Source of the DNA: Dawidia soli
GTDB lineage: Bacteria; Bacteroidota; Bacteroidia; Cytophagales; Cyclobacteriaceae
Reading direction: 5' to 3'
Length of the DNA: 61,200 bases
Assembly: GCF_018598185.1 (NCBI RefSeq)
Contig: NZ_JAHESC010000044.1
Span: 1 to 61,200, forward strand
The notes below the pieces were generated by a model. That model had not been told where the DNA came from. It searched no databases and saw only the letters and a program-made list of their open reading frames with translations. The translations under genes and the position numbers were made by a program. Positions 42,810 through 52,197 of this stretch are shown here, piece after piece. The first letter of the stretch is position 1; each line of letters starts with the position of its first letter.

Positions 42810-45800
42810 ATGAAGAGAATTCTACTCGTATGCCTCACTGCCGTACTGGCTCTGGCCAGCAGCGTTGCGTGGGCACAGGAGCGAACGGTCACAGGCCGTG
42901 TCACTTCCGCCGAAGATGGTTCCGGTCTTCCGGGGGTAAACGTTGTCTTAAAGGGTACAACGAATGGTACCGTTACAGACGTAAACGGTTCGTACACACT
43001 GAAGGTACCCGCTGAAGGCGGTATCTTAATGGTTACCTTTATCGGTTTAACAACACAGGAAATTGAGATCGGAAGCCGTAACACGGTAGACGTAGCGATG
43101 GCCGCAGATACCAAGCAACTCACAGAAGTTGTTGTAACAGCCTTCGGTATCGAAAAAGACAAAAAATCCCTGGGCTATGCTGTACAGGATGTAAACGGAA
43201 GCCAGCTCACCACGGCCCGTGAATCAAACATCGTCAACTCCCTTTCAGGCCGTGTAGCCGGTGTTCAGATCACGAACGGTTCTGGCAGCGTAGGCTCATC
43301 TTCCCGTATTGTGCTGCGCGGTGCATCTTCCCTGACCGGTAACAACCAGCCTCTCTTCGTTGTTGACGGTATCCCGATCAACAACAACAACTATGCAACC
43401 GGCATCGGTAATACCGTCGTTAACGGTAACGGTGGCGCTGACCGTCAGAACGGTGCGGCCGACATCAACCCCGACGACGTAGAGTCGGTGACCGTACTCC
43501 CTGGTCCGAACGCAGCCGCTCTTTACGGTTCACGCGCTTCAAACGGTGTAATCCTCATCACAACGAAAAGCGGCCGTGGCACAAAAGGCATCGGTATCTC
43601 CGTAAACTCTTCTGCTACCTTCGAGCGTCCGCTCCGCCTGCCTTCGTACCAAAACTCGTACGGTGGCGGTTACAATAACAAATACTACAGATGGATTGAC
43701 GGTACTACCGGAAGTGGTGGTGAAGATGAAAGCTGGGGTCCCGCATTGGACAAAGGTCTCGAATTCGTACAATGGGATTCGTTCGACGGTCAGCCTCGTC
43801 CCTGGGTATCACACCCCGACAACATCAAGGACTTCTTCGAAACCGGTAAGACATTCCAGAACAACATCGCTCTCTCCGGCGGTAATGACAAGGCTGACTT
43901 CCGTCTTTCGTTGAGCAACTTTGATCAGAAGGGTATCATCCCTAACAATGACCTTAAACGCTATACAATCGCGGTTAACACTGGTTTGAATATCACCGAC
44001 AAGTTCCGGGCAGAAGTAAGCGCGAATTATATCAAGTCGAGCAGCGACAACATCACGGGTGGCGGTTACGACAACAACAACCCGATGCAGCAATTCACCT
44101 GGTTCCAGCGTAACGTAGACGTTCAGAAACTGAAAGACTATGCTAACTTGCCGCTGGCTCCCGAAGGTACCAGCGCGGCCGGAACACCGATCAACTGGAA
44201 CACCAACTTTAATAACAACCCGTACTGGGTTTTGTACAACAACACACAAGGGTTTGATAAGGACCGCCTCATCGGTAACGTACGCCTGACATATGAATTC
44301 ACGGATTGGTTGTCACTGGCCGTAAGAACAGGTACGGACTTCTTTACCGATCTGGCGGTGAGCAAGCGTGCACACGGTTCGAACGATTACCCGAACGGTA
44401 ACTACCAGGAAATCGATCGTACCTGGTATGAAGTTAACTCTGACTTCTTGCTGACACTCAACAAAGAAGTTATGACAGACCTCAAAGTCGTAGCCAGCAT
44501 AGGTGGTAATAACATGCGTCAGGTACACGACCGTACAACGGCCGAAGCACCTGAGTTGGAAATCCCCGGCGTATATAACCTCGACAACTCGCGCGTAGCG
44601 GTAGACGTAGAGACATTTGCTGAGCAAAAAGAGATTCACAGCTTGTATGGTAACGTCGAATTGAACTTCCGTGATTACCTCTTCCTGACGGTGACAGGCC
44701 GGAACGACTGGTCGAGCACGCTGCCTAAAAACAACAATTCATACTTCTATCCTTCATTCGCGTTGAGCGCCGACGTAACGTCGATCCTCGGCCTGCAGTC
44801 TGAAACACTGAGCTATGCGAAAGTACGGGGCGGTTGGGCACAGGTAGGTGCCGACACCGATCCATACAAACTTGTAAACGTATACTCGTTCTTCGATCCT
44901 TGGGGTGGTTCACTGATCACACCGACAGTAGGCAACACCCTGTTGAACCCGAACCTGAAACCTGAGATCAGCTCTTCCTATGAATTTGGTACAGAGTTAG
45001 GCTTGTTCAGCAACAAGATCAACTTCACCGCGACGTACTATAACAAGAAGTCAACCGATCAAATCGTACCGGTAAGCATCTCGGGCGCATCTGGCTATAC
45101 TTCGTTCCAGGTTAACGCGGGTGAGATGACCAACAAAGGTATCGAGTTGTCGTTGTCAGGTACAGCATTGAAAGCTTCGAACGGTTTTAGCTGGGATATC
45201 AGTGCAAATTTTACCCGCAACAGAAACGAAGTGGTGAAGCTGGCTCCCGGCCTGGAGGCTTTGCAACTCAGCTCTTATTGGAACGCGCAGATCATCGCAC
45301 AACGTGGTCAGCCGTACGGTGTGATCTATGGTACCGACTATCTGCGTGATCCTCAAGGCAACATCGTTCACGTAAACGGTCTGCCGCAGCGCGATCCTAG
45401 CGGAAATAAGACCCTGGGCGATGCAAACCCCGATTGGCTGGCAGGTTTGAACAATACGTTCTCTTTCAAAGGTCTCTCGCTGAACGTCCTGGTTGACGCG
45501 AAGATCGGTGGCGAAGTATACTCCATGACCAACGCTTGGGGCCGCTATTCCGGCATCCTGGAGGAAACCCTGATCGGTCGTGAAACCGGTATTATCGGTA
45601 AGGGCGTGAAACAAGCGGGCACCGACGAAAACGGTGATCCTGTCTACGTTCCGAACGATGTCAGTGTATCGGCTATGAGCTACAACCACGCTGCCTTTGG
45701 CAATACCGTAGTAGCAGGTTCCGTATTTGACGCATCATACATTAAACTGCGCCAGGTATCAATCGGCTATACACTGCCTACTTCGCTGCTGGCCAAAACT

Positions 45801-45977
45801 CCGTTCAAGAAAGTTACTTTCTCTGTTATCGGGCGTAACCTGGCCCTGCTGTACAGCAAAGCACCGCACATCGATCCTGAAACCGGCTTCACCAACAGCA
45901 ACGGTAACCTGGGTCTCGAGCACGCTCAGACTCCCAGCACCAGAAGCATGGGCTTTAACTTAAACTTTACGCTGTAA
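42810..45977 (+). CDS. SusC/RagA-type TonB-linked outer membrane transporter
   Basis: A 1055-residue outer membrane barrel. Signal peptide (LLVCLTAVLALASSVAWAQ), then a carboxypeptidase-regulatory-like domain (TVTGRVTSAEDGSGLPGVNV), the TonB-box region TEVVVTAFG, a plug domain (VNSLSGRVAGVQITNGSG), and a 22-strand barrel ending RSMGFNLNFTL. It imports oligosaccharides or peptides with its SusD lid. Codon choice differs from neighbours: Arg is mostly CGT and Gly mostly GGT, a sign of high expression. First gene of a four-gene run. Confidence 0.95.
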   Translation: MKRILLVCLTAVLALASSVAWAQERTVTGRVTSAEDGSGLPGVNVVLKGTTNGTVTDVNGSYTLKVPAEGGILMVTFIGLTTQEIEIGSRNTVDVAMAADTKQLTEVVVTAFGIEKDKKSLGYAVQDVNGSQLTTARESNIVNSLSGRVAGVQITNGSGSVGSSSRIVLRGASSLTGNNQPLFVVDGIPINNNNYATGIGNTVVNGNGGADRQNGAADINPDDVESVTVLPGPNAAALYGSRASNGVILITTKSGRGTKGIGISVNSSATFERPLRLPSYQNSYGGGYNNKYYRWIDGTTGSGGEDESWGPALDKGLEFVQWDSFDGQPRPWVSHPDNIKDFFETGKTFQNNIALSGGNDKADFRLSLSNFDQKGIIPNNDLKRYTIAVNTGLNITDKFRAEVSANYIKSSSDNITGGGYDNNNPMQQFTWFQRNVDVQKLKDYANLPLAPEGTSAAGTPINWNTNFNNNPYWVLYNNTQGFDKDRLIGNVRLTYEFTDWLSLAVRTGTDFFTDLAVSKRAHGSNDYPNGNYQEIDRTWYEVNSDFLLTLNKEVMTDLKVVASIGGNNMRQVHDRTTAEAPELEIPGVYNLDNSRVAVDVETFAEQKEIHSLYGNVELNFRDYLFLTVTGRNDWSSTLPKNNNSYFYPSFALSADVTSILGLQSETLSYAKVRGGWAQVGADTDPYKLVNVYSFFDPWGGSLITPTVGNTLLNPNLKPEISSSYEFGTELGLFSNKINFTATYYNKKSTDQIVPVSISGASGYTSFQVNAGEMTNKGIELSLSGTALKASNGFSWDISANFTRNRNEVVKLAPGLEALQLSSYWNAQIIAQRGQPYGVIYGTDYLRDPQGNIVHVNGLPQRDPSGNKTLGDANPDWLAGLNNTFSFKGLSLNVLVDAKIGGEVYSMTNAWGRYSGILEETLIGRETGIIGKGVKQAGTDENGDPVYVPNDVSVSAMSYNHAAFGNTVVAGSVFDASYIKLRQVSIGYTLPTSLLAKTPFKKVTFSVIGRNLALLYSKAPHIDPETGFTNSNGNLGLEHAQTPSTRSMGFNLNFTL

Positions 45978-45997
45978 AATTTAAACTGGATTTAGAG

Positions 45998-47470
45998 ATG
46001 AAATTTTCTAATATAAATAAATACGTAGCGGGTGCAGCGCTCACAGCCATCTTGGCGACAGCCTGTACCGGTGATTTTGAAGAAGTCAACGAGAATCCCA
46101 ACGGTCCTGTTGTTATTCCGTCTCACCTGCACTTGCCTGCCATGATAGAGCAGACTGCGGATATTGTGTATGACATGTTCAACAGCGGTGATATGGGCGA
46201 AACATGGATCCAGCACTGGGCAAAAGTTCAATACAATGAAGAAGAACGTTACAACCCCCGCGTTACATCAATCAATAACTGGTGGGACCAATTGTATGCT
46301 CGTCCGTTGATGGACTCCAAAAAGATGTACCTGGCGGCCATTGACGAGCAAAATAACGTGACCAAAGGTGTGGCGCTGATCTGGCAGACCTATGTGTTCT
46401 CATTGTTGACGGACACGTTCGGCGACGTTCCGTACTCGGGAGCACTGCAGGCCGAAGAAGGTAAGACACTGCCCATGTATGACAAGCAGGAGGATATCTA
46501 TCCTGCCATGGTTGACTCGCTGGAAGCGGCTGTAGGATACCTGGCAGGCCCCGGTACGTTGCCCGCGGCACAGGACATTCTGTACGGTGGCGATGTGGCG
46601 AAATGGGAAAAGTTTGCAAACTCGCTCCGCGTACGTCTGTTAATGAGAATGTCAGGTAAGGTGGATGTGGGTGCTGAGTTGCAAGCAATTGTAAACGGTG
46701 GTGCTATTTTTTCCTCCAATGCTGACAACAGCCAGCTGAATTATCGCGAGACCAATCCGAACGCAAACCCTGTTTGGAACAACGTTGTCTTTACTAATCG
46801 CCTGGAGTGGAGAATCAACGAAACGCTGGTTACACTCATGGACGGTCTGAGCGATCCCCGCCTGCCCGTATATGCGCAACCTAATGACGGGGGCGAAATT
46901 CGCGGTGCTGCGCCGGGCATCAACAACCCGACTGTAAACGGTTATGACTATGCCAATACTTCGATGCTCGGCGAGTATTTCCTCCGTCCGAACACACCGG
47001 GCGTATTCATGGACTATGCTGAGTTGAACTTCCTGCTGGCGGAAGCTGCAAAACGCAGCTTGATCGGCGGTGGCGACGCAACAGCGGCTTCATACTACAA
47101 CGCGGGCGTTACGGCATCATTCGATACCTTCAAAGGATTCAAGAACGAAGACGGTTCTGTGGTAAACCTTGTTCCAGCAGATTACCTCGCAATTCCTGCA
47201 GTAGCATACGACGCGGCTAACGGCCTGAACAAGATCTACACACAGAAATACATTGCGCTGTACTTCCAGGGCATCGAAGCCTTCTCGGAATGGAGAAGAA
47301 CAAAAGTTCCTGCGTTGAGCCCGGCCATTGATCCGATTGGCATCAACCAGATTCCGTCCCGCTATATCTACCCGTCTAATGAGCAAACGCTTAACGCTAC
47401 CAACTACCAGACAGCGGTCGACAACATGAAGGGAGATCTGCTGACGTCAAAAGTTTGGTGGATGGAATAA
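45998..47470 (+). CDS. SusD/RagB-family outer membrane lipoprotein
   Basis: A 490-residue surface lipoprotein with lipobox LATAC (Cys at about 23) and the SusD-like_2 sequence DFEEVNENPNGPVVIP, FNSGDMGETWIQHWAKVQYN, and FSLLTDTFGDVPYSGALQ. The C-terminal region has YFQGIEAFSEWRRTKVP. It forms the ligand-binding lid over SusC. It follows susC by 20 bases and shares its codon bias. Confidence 0.95.
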   Translation: MKFSNINKYVAGAALTAILATACTGDFEEVNENPNGPVVIPSHLHLPAMIEQTADIVYDMFNSGDMGETWIQHWAKVQYNEEERYNPRVTSINNWWDQLYARPLMDSKKMYLAAIDEQNNVTKGVALIWQTYVFSLLTDTFGDVPYSGALQAEEGKTLPMYDKQEDIYPAMVDSLEAAVGYLAGPGTLPAAQDILYGGDVAKWEKFANSLRVRLLMRMSGKVDVGAELQAIVNGGAIFSSNADNSQLNYRETNPNANPVWNNVVFTNRLEWRINETLVTLMDGLSDPRLPVYAQPNDGGEIRGAAPGINNPTVNGYDYANTSMLGEYFLRPNTPGVFMDYAELNFLLAEAAKRSLIGGGDATAASYYNAGVTASFDTFKGFKNEDGSVVNLVPADYLAIPAVAYDAANGLNKIYTQKYIALYFQGIEAFSEWRRTKVPALSPAIDPIGINQIPSRYIYPSNEQTLNATNYQTAVDNMKGDLLTSKVWWME

Positions 47471-47502
47471 CAGGTGACAATACCTTTAAACGGAAAGAAA
47501 TT

Positions 47503-48477
47503 ATGACAATCAATTTTAATAAGATATTTTGTTTAATCGCTTTTTCCCTGACGGTGTTCTCGGCTTGTAACGAGTCGGAGGACCTGATCACGGAAGACGC
47601 TCGAGAAGGTGGCTTGCTAAATGCAACCAGCGCTTCCATAAACTATGTAGTAGGTAACCCGACTGGTCCGTACACGATCGAGCTTTGGGTAAACCAGGGC
47701 CGTCAGAAGACCCGCACGGTAAATCTGTACAAGTCGTTCACCAAAACTGTTACCTGGGAGATAACAGTTGGCGGTGAAACGAAAGATACTACCCGTACGT
47801 TTGTTTCAAACGAAGTACTGGCAGAAAGTATCGAGATCACCAACGACGAAGGCCACTTCGTTACTTCTTCGTATGATTTCAACGAGCTGATCAGTGGCTT
47901 GACCATCGGCAACCCCGACGGTACAACGGGCGCTTTGCCCGATAGCGATACGGAGTATCAGATTGGTGATCGCTGGATATTTCGCATCGAAAGCGTATTG
48001 GACGACGACCGCGCTGTGCAACAATCCTATACGGTGGGAATTAGTGTTTCAACACGCTATGCTGGTAAATATAGAGCCATTGTAGGTGAATATTACCGCA
48101 TTGGAGTGCCGACGTATGGAACATCCGATTGGCCAGAGGAGACTGTTATCGAATCCGTGGATGCTACCACATACCGTGTTGTTGAGTATTTAGGGGCAGC
48201 TCCTTTTACAGGGAACACCTGGTACTTCCAAATCGTCGATGGCAAGATCACCTATCCGGATAAAACTCCCACAGGTGAAGATCAAGTTGGCAACGACCAG
48301 CCGTTCATAGACTGCGAGTCAAATCCGACCGATATGGCCGATGTACATTGCGCAACGAGCAATTTTGTAACAAACTCGCCTGACGGCAGAGATCGTCTGA
48401 CGATGTCATTCGGTTACAATACACCCGGCTCAGGCCCCCGTACGTTCTACCAGGTGCTTGAGAAGATTGTTGAATAA
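47503..48477 (+). CDS. Lipoprotein of the SusCD locus, unknown family
   Basis: About 324 residues with a lipoprotein signal (IFCLIAFSLTVFSAC, Cys at 20). The mature part looks all-beta (VTWEITVGGETKDTTRTF, YAGKYRAIVGEYYRIGVPTY) and ends in RTFYQVLEKIVE. Two Cys near the end (DCESNPTDMADVHC) may form a disulfide. I do not recognise a named domain; by place it is probably a surface ligand-binding (SusE/F-position) protein of the transporter. Start ATG 47503; 16 upstream codons overlap the intergenic leader. Confidence 0.8.
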   Translation: MTINFNKIFCLIAFSLTVFSACNESEDLITEDAREGGLLNATSASINYVVGNPTGPYTIELWVNQGRQKTRTVNLYKSFTKTVTWEITVGGETKDTTRTFVSNEVLAESIEITNDEGHFVTSSYDFNELISGLTIGNPDGTTGALPDSDTEYQIGDRWIFRIESVLDDDRAVQQSYTVGISVSTRYAGKYRAIVGEYYRIGVPTYGTSDWPEETVIESVDATTYRVVEYLGAAPFTGNTWYFQIVDGKITYPDKTPTGEDQVGNDQPFIDCESNPTDMADVHCATSNFVTNSPDGRDRLTMSFGYNTPGSGPRTFYQVLEKIVE

Positions 48478-48497
48478 AGCATTAACCTACAAGAATT

Positions 48498-49700
48498 ATG
48501 AAGAAATTATATAGTCGATATATATCCATCCTGGGCCTGGCGGCTGCGTTCGCGGCTTGTAGCGACGATGATCAGACAGGTGACAGCATACTCACGCCGA
48601 CAGCGCCGACGGTAAACATCACCATCGACCACCCGGAAGTAACGATGTTGGAAAAGGACAGCACTTTCACCTTTACAGTGACCCTCAGCACCCCGCAGAT
48701 CGTTGACGTAGCCGTGTACGTTAACGTGACCGGCGGTGATGCTACCGAAGGAGAAGATTTTACCTATACCAGCCTGTTGAAGATCCCGGCAAACCGGACT
48801 TCTGCCAGCGGTCAGGTGAAGATCCTGGCGGATGATCTGCCGGAAGATAGCGAGACGCTGACCATCACCATCGGTGATGCTCAAACAGAGAACGCTACCA
48901 TCACACCGCGAACAATGTCGTTCACGATCCAGAACGTATCGTCGGGCGACCTGCCGCTGACACTGTCGTGGAACGGTACGCTGTTCGATGCTACCGGCGC
49001 ACCCATCGATCCGGACGATATCGCCGATATGATCCTGTACATCACAGACCTCGACGGTAACGTGCTTGAAACGATCGACGGTGCAAGCTATGAGGAGTTC
49101 CTGATGAGCAGTGATTTTGAAGATGGCGAATACCTGGTGAAAGCCGGTGTCTTTGCGGTGATCAACACCGGTGGACTTGGTGCTGTGCCGCTGCTGGATC
49201 TCTCTCTGGAGTATTCACAGGCTGGCGTTATGGAACCGGCGGTGCTGGAATTCCCCGCGTCCTTTGATCCCAACATCCTTTGTGGGACGAATATGTATAC
49301 CCTGGCAAAGATTGTGAAAACAGGTACTTCGTATGAAGTAACCCGCCTCGGTGAAGCTCCTGTCAGAGACATCTCGGAGTACGTAGGATCGTACGACGCA
49401 GAAGAGCCTGGTTATGACGGCAGCCCTTACCCCGTGAACTTCACACAAGGCGCTACGAAAGGCATCCTGATCAATGACAATTTCTGGGATGCAGCTGTTT
49501 CGGTTGAATACCATGCTGATCTTTGCGACGCAGGTGTTATCACAATCCCCGAGCAGACGTTCGAAGTTGGTGGTACCGCGTACACGGTAACCGGATCAGG
49601 GGAATATTCAGGCGGAAACACAATCGTAGTGGAGTACACCGTGACAAATGCAGCTGGTCAAACACTTGACCACAACACCCACACGTTTACGAAAAATTAA
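48498..49700 (+). CDS. Calx-beta-like lipoprotein of the SusCD locus
   Basis: A 400-residue lipoprotein (lipobox AAFAAC, Cys at about 21, then an acidic SDDDQTGDS). Residues about 35-130 match a Calx-beta motif (DSTFTFTVTLSTPQIVDVAV, DATEGEDFTYTS, ADDLPEDSETLTITI). The remainder is beta-rich with acidic Asp/Gly loops that could bind calcium. Probably exposed on the surface next to SusD. Last gene before a strong terminator. Confidence 0.8.
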   Translation: MKKLYSRYISILGLAAAFAACSDDDQTGDSILTPTAPTVNITIDHPEVTMLEKDSTFTFTVTLSTPQIVDVAVYVNVTGGDATEGEDFTYTSLLKIPANRTSASGQVKILADDLPEDSETLTITIGDAQTENATITPRTMSFTIQNVSSGDLPLTLSWNGTLFDATGAPIDPDDIADMILYITDLDGNVLETIDGASYEEFLMSSDFEDGEYLVKAGVFAVINTGGLGAVPLLDLSLEYSQAGVMEPAVLEFPASFDPNILCGTNMYTLAKIVKTGTSYEVTRLGEAPVRDISEYVGSYDAEEPGYDGSPYPVNFTQGATKGILINDNFWDAAVSVEYHADLCDAGVITIPEQTFEVGGTAYTVTGSGEYSGGNTIVVEYTVTNAAGQTLDHNTHTFTKN

Positions 49701-49740
49701 CAAAAGACGATAGTATTCGTCATTTACAAGAACAAATACT

Positions 49741-49771
49741 AAAAGGCTGGCCATCCACTGGCCAGCCTTTT
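49741..49771 (+). terminator. Rho-independent terminator of the susC operon
   Basis: AAAAGGCTGGCCA (49741-49753) and TGGCCAGCCTTTT (49759-49771) form a perfect 13-bp stem with a five-base loop, 40 bases after the last gene. Confidence 0.92.
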
Positions 49772-49805
49772 ACAGTTATAATAACAAGGAGCTTTAACGA
49801 TAGTT

Positions 49806-50546
49806 ATGAAAAAGAAAGATAGCTTGTTGATCGTCTTCGTAGGATTGATGCTGTTGCACACCGATCTGCTGGGACAGAATGTACTTGGCGGCGCCCAGGC
49901 CAGCGGCATGGATATGAATACCGGTCCGTACGGCACGATTAAGTCCTTTGGCTTTCCGGAGAAAGTCACCACCGGTAGCAAATATTTGTATAAGAACTGG
50001 AAGATTGGAACGCTTGAAGTCGATGCAGGCTCCGTAAAAGAGTATGGTATGAACATTGACCTTCAGAACGGCTATGTGGAGATCAGCACCGATATCGGTA
50101 TTCGTACCGTACCGATGAAGGCCATAAAGACACTGACTGTAGGGCACGCGAACACCCGCGATCTGCAGACATTCGTTAGTACACAGAAATACGGCGGAAC
50201 GCAAGTAGGAGCGGCTGGGCTTTTCGAAGTCCTGGTGCAGAACGATACCGAAACAACCTTACTGAAATATAATTTCGTAGAAGTAAAGCAAGCCAGCTAT
50301 AACGCCGCGCTTGACATGGGTAACAACGAGATCAAATATGTGATCAAGGAAAAGTACTTCTTATCAAAGAACGGCAAGTTGGTGGAGGTTTCGCCGAACA
50401 AGAAAAAATTCCTGGAATCCTTCACCGGCGAAAATCGTACCCAAATTGAAAACTTTCTGAAAGAGCATAACGTGAAGCTCAAAGACCAGGAAGGCATCGT
50501 GTTGGTATGTAATTTCCTGAACGATCGGGATATTGCCCTGAATTAA
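49806..50546 (+). CDS. Exported protein of unknown function
   Basis: 246 residues with a signal peptide (LLIVFVGLMLLHTDLLGQ). The mature part begins NVLGGAQASGMDMNTG and looks beta-rich (WKIGTLEVDAGSVKEYGMNI, GYVEISTDIGIRTVPMKAIK), with a basic helical tail (SPNKKKFLESFTGENRTQIE). No domain recognised. It is separated from the susC run by the terminator and from the pterin synthase by 63 bases. Confidence 0.68.
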   Translation: MKKKDSLLIVFVGLMLLHTDLLGQNVLGGAQASGMDMNTGPYGTIKSFGFPEKVTTGSKYLYKNWKIGTLEVDAGSVKEYGMNIDLQNGYVEISTDIGIRTVPMKAIKTLTVGHANTRDLQTFVSTQKYGGTQVGAAGLFEVLVQNDTETTLLKYNFVEVKQASYNAALDMGNNEIKYVIKEKYFLSKNGKLVEVSPNKKKFLESFTGENRTQIENFLKEHNVKLKDQEGIVLVCNFLNDRDIALN

Positions 50547-50573
50547 TAGGCTGCTGCCGGCCGGTTGTTCAGG

Positions 50574-50611
50574 ATTATTTCCAAAATTTGCAGGGAATTT
50601 CTGGAAATAAT
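50574..50611 (+). promoter_or_regulatory. Hairpin covering the start codon of the pterin synthase gene
   Basis: ATTATTTCCA (50574-50583) pairs perfectly with TGGAAATAAT (50602-50611); an inner AAATT/AATTT pair (50584-50588, 50596-50600) extends the stem to 15 bp with one bulged C. The first two bases of the ATG (50610-50612) are inside the stem and an AGGG lies in the loop. It could control translation or be a DNA operator. Confidence 0.5.
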
Positions 50612-51029
50612 GATCTACATCTCCCGTAAAGAACATTTTAACGCCGCCCACAAGCTCTACAATCCGCAGTGGACACCCGAGAAGAACGCGGAGGTATTTG
50701 GCCCCTGTGCCAACGAAAACTGGCATGGCCACAATTTCGAGCTTATAACCACCGTAAAGGGTCATCCAGACCCTGAGACAGGCTTCGTGGTGGACCTCAA
50801 GCGCCTCAGCACCCTCATTCGCCGGGAAGTGATAGACAAGCTCGATCACAAAAATCTCAACGTAGACGTCGATTTTATGCAAGGTAAGCTGGCCAGCTGT
50901 GAGAACCTGGTCGTGGAGATCTGGAAGATCCTGAACGCCCAGATCCCGACCATTACACGCTATGGAACGCTGCATTCGCTCCGCCTGTACGAGACTCCCC
51001 GGAATTATGTAGAGTACTTTGGCGAATAA
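50610..51029 (+). CDS. 6-pyruvoyl/6-carboxy-tetrahydropterin synthase
   Basis: 139 residues of the T-fold PTPS/QueD family acting on dihydroneopterin triphosphate. Zinc ligands are H14 (FNAAH), H39 and H41 (HGH); C33 is the catalytic Cys; KLDHKNLN and SCENL complete the site. The Cys-to-HGH spacing is C-x5-HGH (CANENWHGH), as in PTPS of tetrahydrobiopterin synthesis, not the C-x3-HGH of E. coli QueD. It would usually be annotated queD, and QueE lies 12 kb away, so both roles are possible. The start ATG 50610 lies in a hairpin. Confidence 0.88.
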   Translation: MIYISRKEHFNAAHKLYNPQWTPEKNAEVFGPCANENWHGHNFELITTVKGHPDPETGFVVDLKRLSTLIRREVIDKLDHKNLNVDVDFMQGKLASCENLVVEIWKILNAQIPTITRYGTLHSLRLYETPRNYVEYFGE

Positions 51030-51055
51030 ATCGCAAAAGTCGTAACTCGCAAGCC

Positions 51056-52180
51056 ATGCGATATTACATCATAGCCGGGGAGCGCTCAGGCGATCTGCAT
51101 GCCGGTAATTTGGTTCGGGCCATTAAGCAATACGATCCGAACGCGGACTTCAAAGGATTCGGTGGTGACTACATGGCATCGGGTGGAGTAAAGCTCACCG
51201 TGCACTACCGGGACCTCGCCTTTATGGGCCTCGTCGAGATCCTCACCAGTCTGAACAAGATATCCCGTTACATCAAGCAGTGCAAGGCAGACATCGAGGC
51301 CTACAACCCCGATGTCATCATCCTGGTGGACTATGGGGGCTTCAATCGCCGTATCGCCAAATTCGGCAGGAAGAAGGGCATCAAGGTTTTCTATTACATA
51401 CCGCCGAAAGTATGGGCCTGGTATCAAAGCCGTGCAAAAGAGCTAAAGGCAAACGTCGATCAGCTCTTCGTCATTCTTCCTTTTGAGAAAGATTTCTTCA
51501 AACGCTTTGATTGGGATGTGGATTACGTCGGCAACCCCGTGCTCGACGCGGTAAAGGCACACGCACCTGACAGGCAGTTCCCGGAGCGAAACAATCTTAT
51601 GAACAAGGAGCCTTTGGTAGCCCTGCTACCCGGCAGCCGTAAACAGGAATTGCGCACCATCATTCCGTTGATGGCATCCGTGGTAGAAAAATTTCCGACG
51701 CGTCACTTTGCGGTGGCCGCTGTATCGAATCTCGATAAATCATTATATGATCCGTTGCGGCAGTACGCCAATGTCACGTTCATCTTTGAAGATACTTACA
51801 ATTTGCTGCAGCATGCTCAGGCAGCCATTGTGACGTCTGGTACGGCCACGCTGGAAACGGCCCTGTTCCGGGTACCCCAGGTAGTAGTCTACAAAACGAC
51901 CAGCACGATCAGCTACTGGCTGCTAAAACAGATCATCAAGGTTGAATACATATCGCTGGTAAACCTGATTGCCGGAAAGGAAGTTGTGAAGGAGATGATC
52001 CAGGGTGCCGCCAATCCCGAAGATGTATCGGCGGAGCTCACCCGCATGTTAGACAATGCGCCCTACCGGGAGACCATGCTCCAGGAATACGACCGTATCA
52101 TAAGGATCCTGGACACTGGGTCGGCATCGGACAATGCCGCGCGGCTGATGACCCAATACCTGAAGAAAGCCGGAAAGTAG
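51056..52180 (+). CDS. lpxB: Lipid-A-disaccharide synthase
   Basis: A 374-residue GT19 glycosyltransferase that joins UDP-diacylglucosamine and lipid X in lipid A synthesis at the inner membrane. It opens with IIAGERSGDLHAGNLVRAIK and contains VDYGGFNRRIAKFGRKKGI, IPPKVWAWYQSRAKELK, DVDYVGNPVLDAV, LLPGSRKQELR and VTSGTATLETALFRVPQVV. Length normal. It follows the pterin synthase by 26 bases and converges on clpX with five bases between stops. Confidence 0.97.
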   Translation: MRYYIIAGERSGDLHAGNLVRAIKQYDPNADFKGFGGDYMASGGVKLTVHYRDLAFMGLVEILTSLNKISRYIKQCKADIEAYNPDVIILVDYGGFNRRIAKFGRKKGIKVFYYIPPKVWAWYQSRAKELKANVDQLFVILPFEKDFFKRFDWDVDYVGNPVLDAVKAHAPDRQFPERNNLMNKEPLVALLPGSRKQELRTIIPLMASVVEKFPTRHFAVAAVSNLDKSLYDPLRQYANVTFIFEDTYNLLQHAQAAIVTSGTATLETALFRVPQVVVYKTTSTISYWLLKQIIKVEYISLVNLIAGKEVVKEMIQGAANPEDVSAELTRMLDNAPYRETMLQEYDRIIRILDTGSASDNAARLMTQYLKKAGK

Positions 52181-52197
52181 CCCGGTTAGGCTACTTT
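52174..52197. terminator. Bidirectional hairpin spanning both stop codons of lpxB and clpX
   Basis: AAAGTAGCC (52174-52182) and GGCTACTTT (52189-52197) form a perfect 9-bp stem with a six-base loop. The lpxB stop (52178-52180) lies in one arm and the clpX stop (52186-52188) in the loop, so the terminator is built from the coding ends. T-runs are only three bases, so strength is uncertain. Confidence 0.55.

Noticed and set aside
42810-49700. Polysaccharide utilisation locus
   Set aside because: No carbohydrate-active enzyme, sulfatase or sensor is linked; the GH29 gene is 17 kb away with unrelated genes in between.
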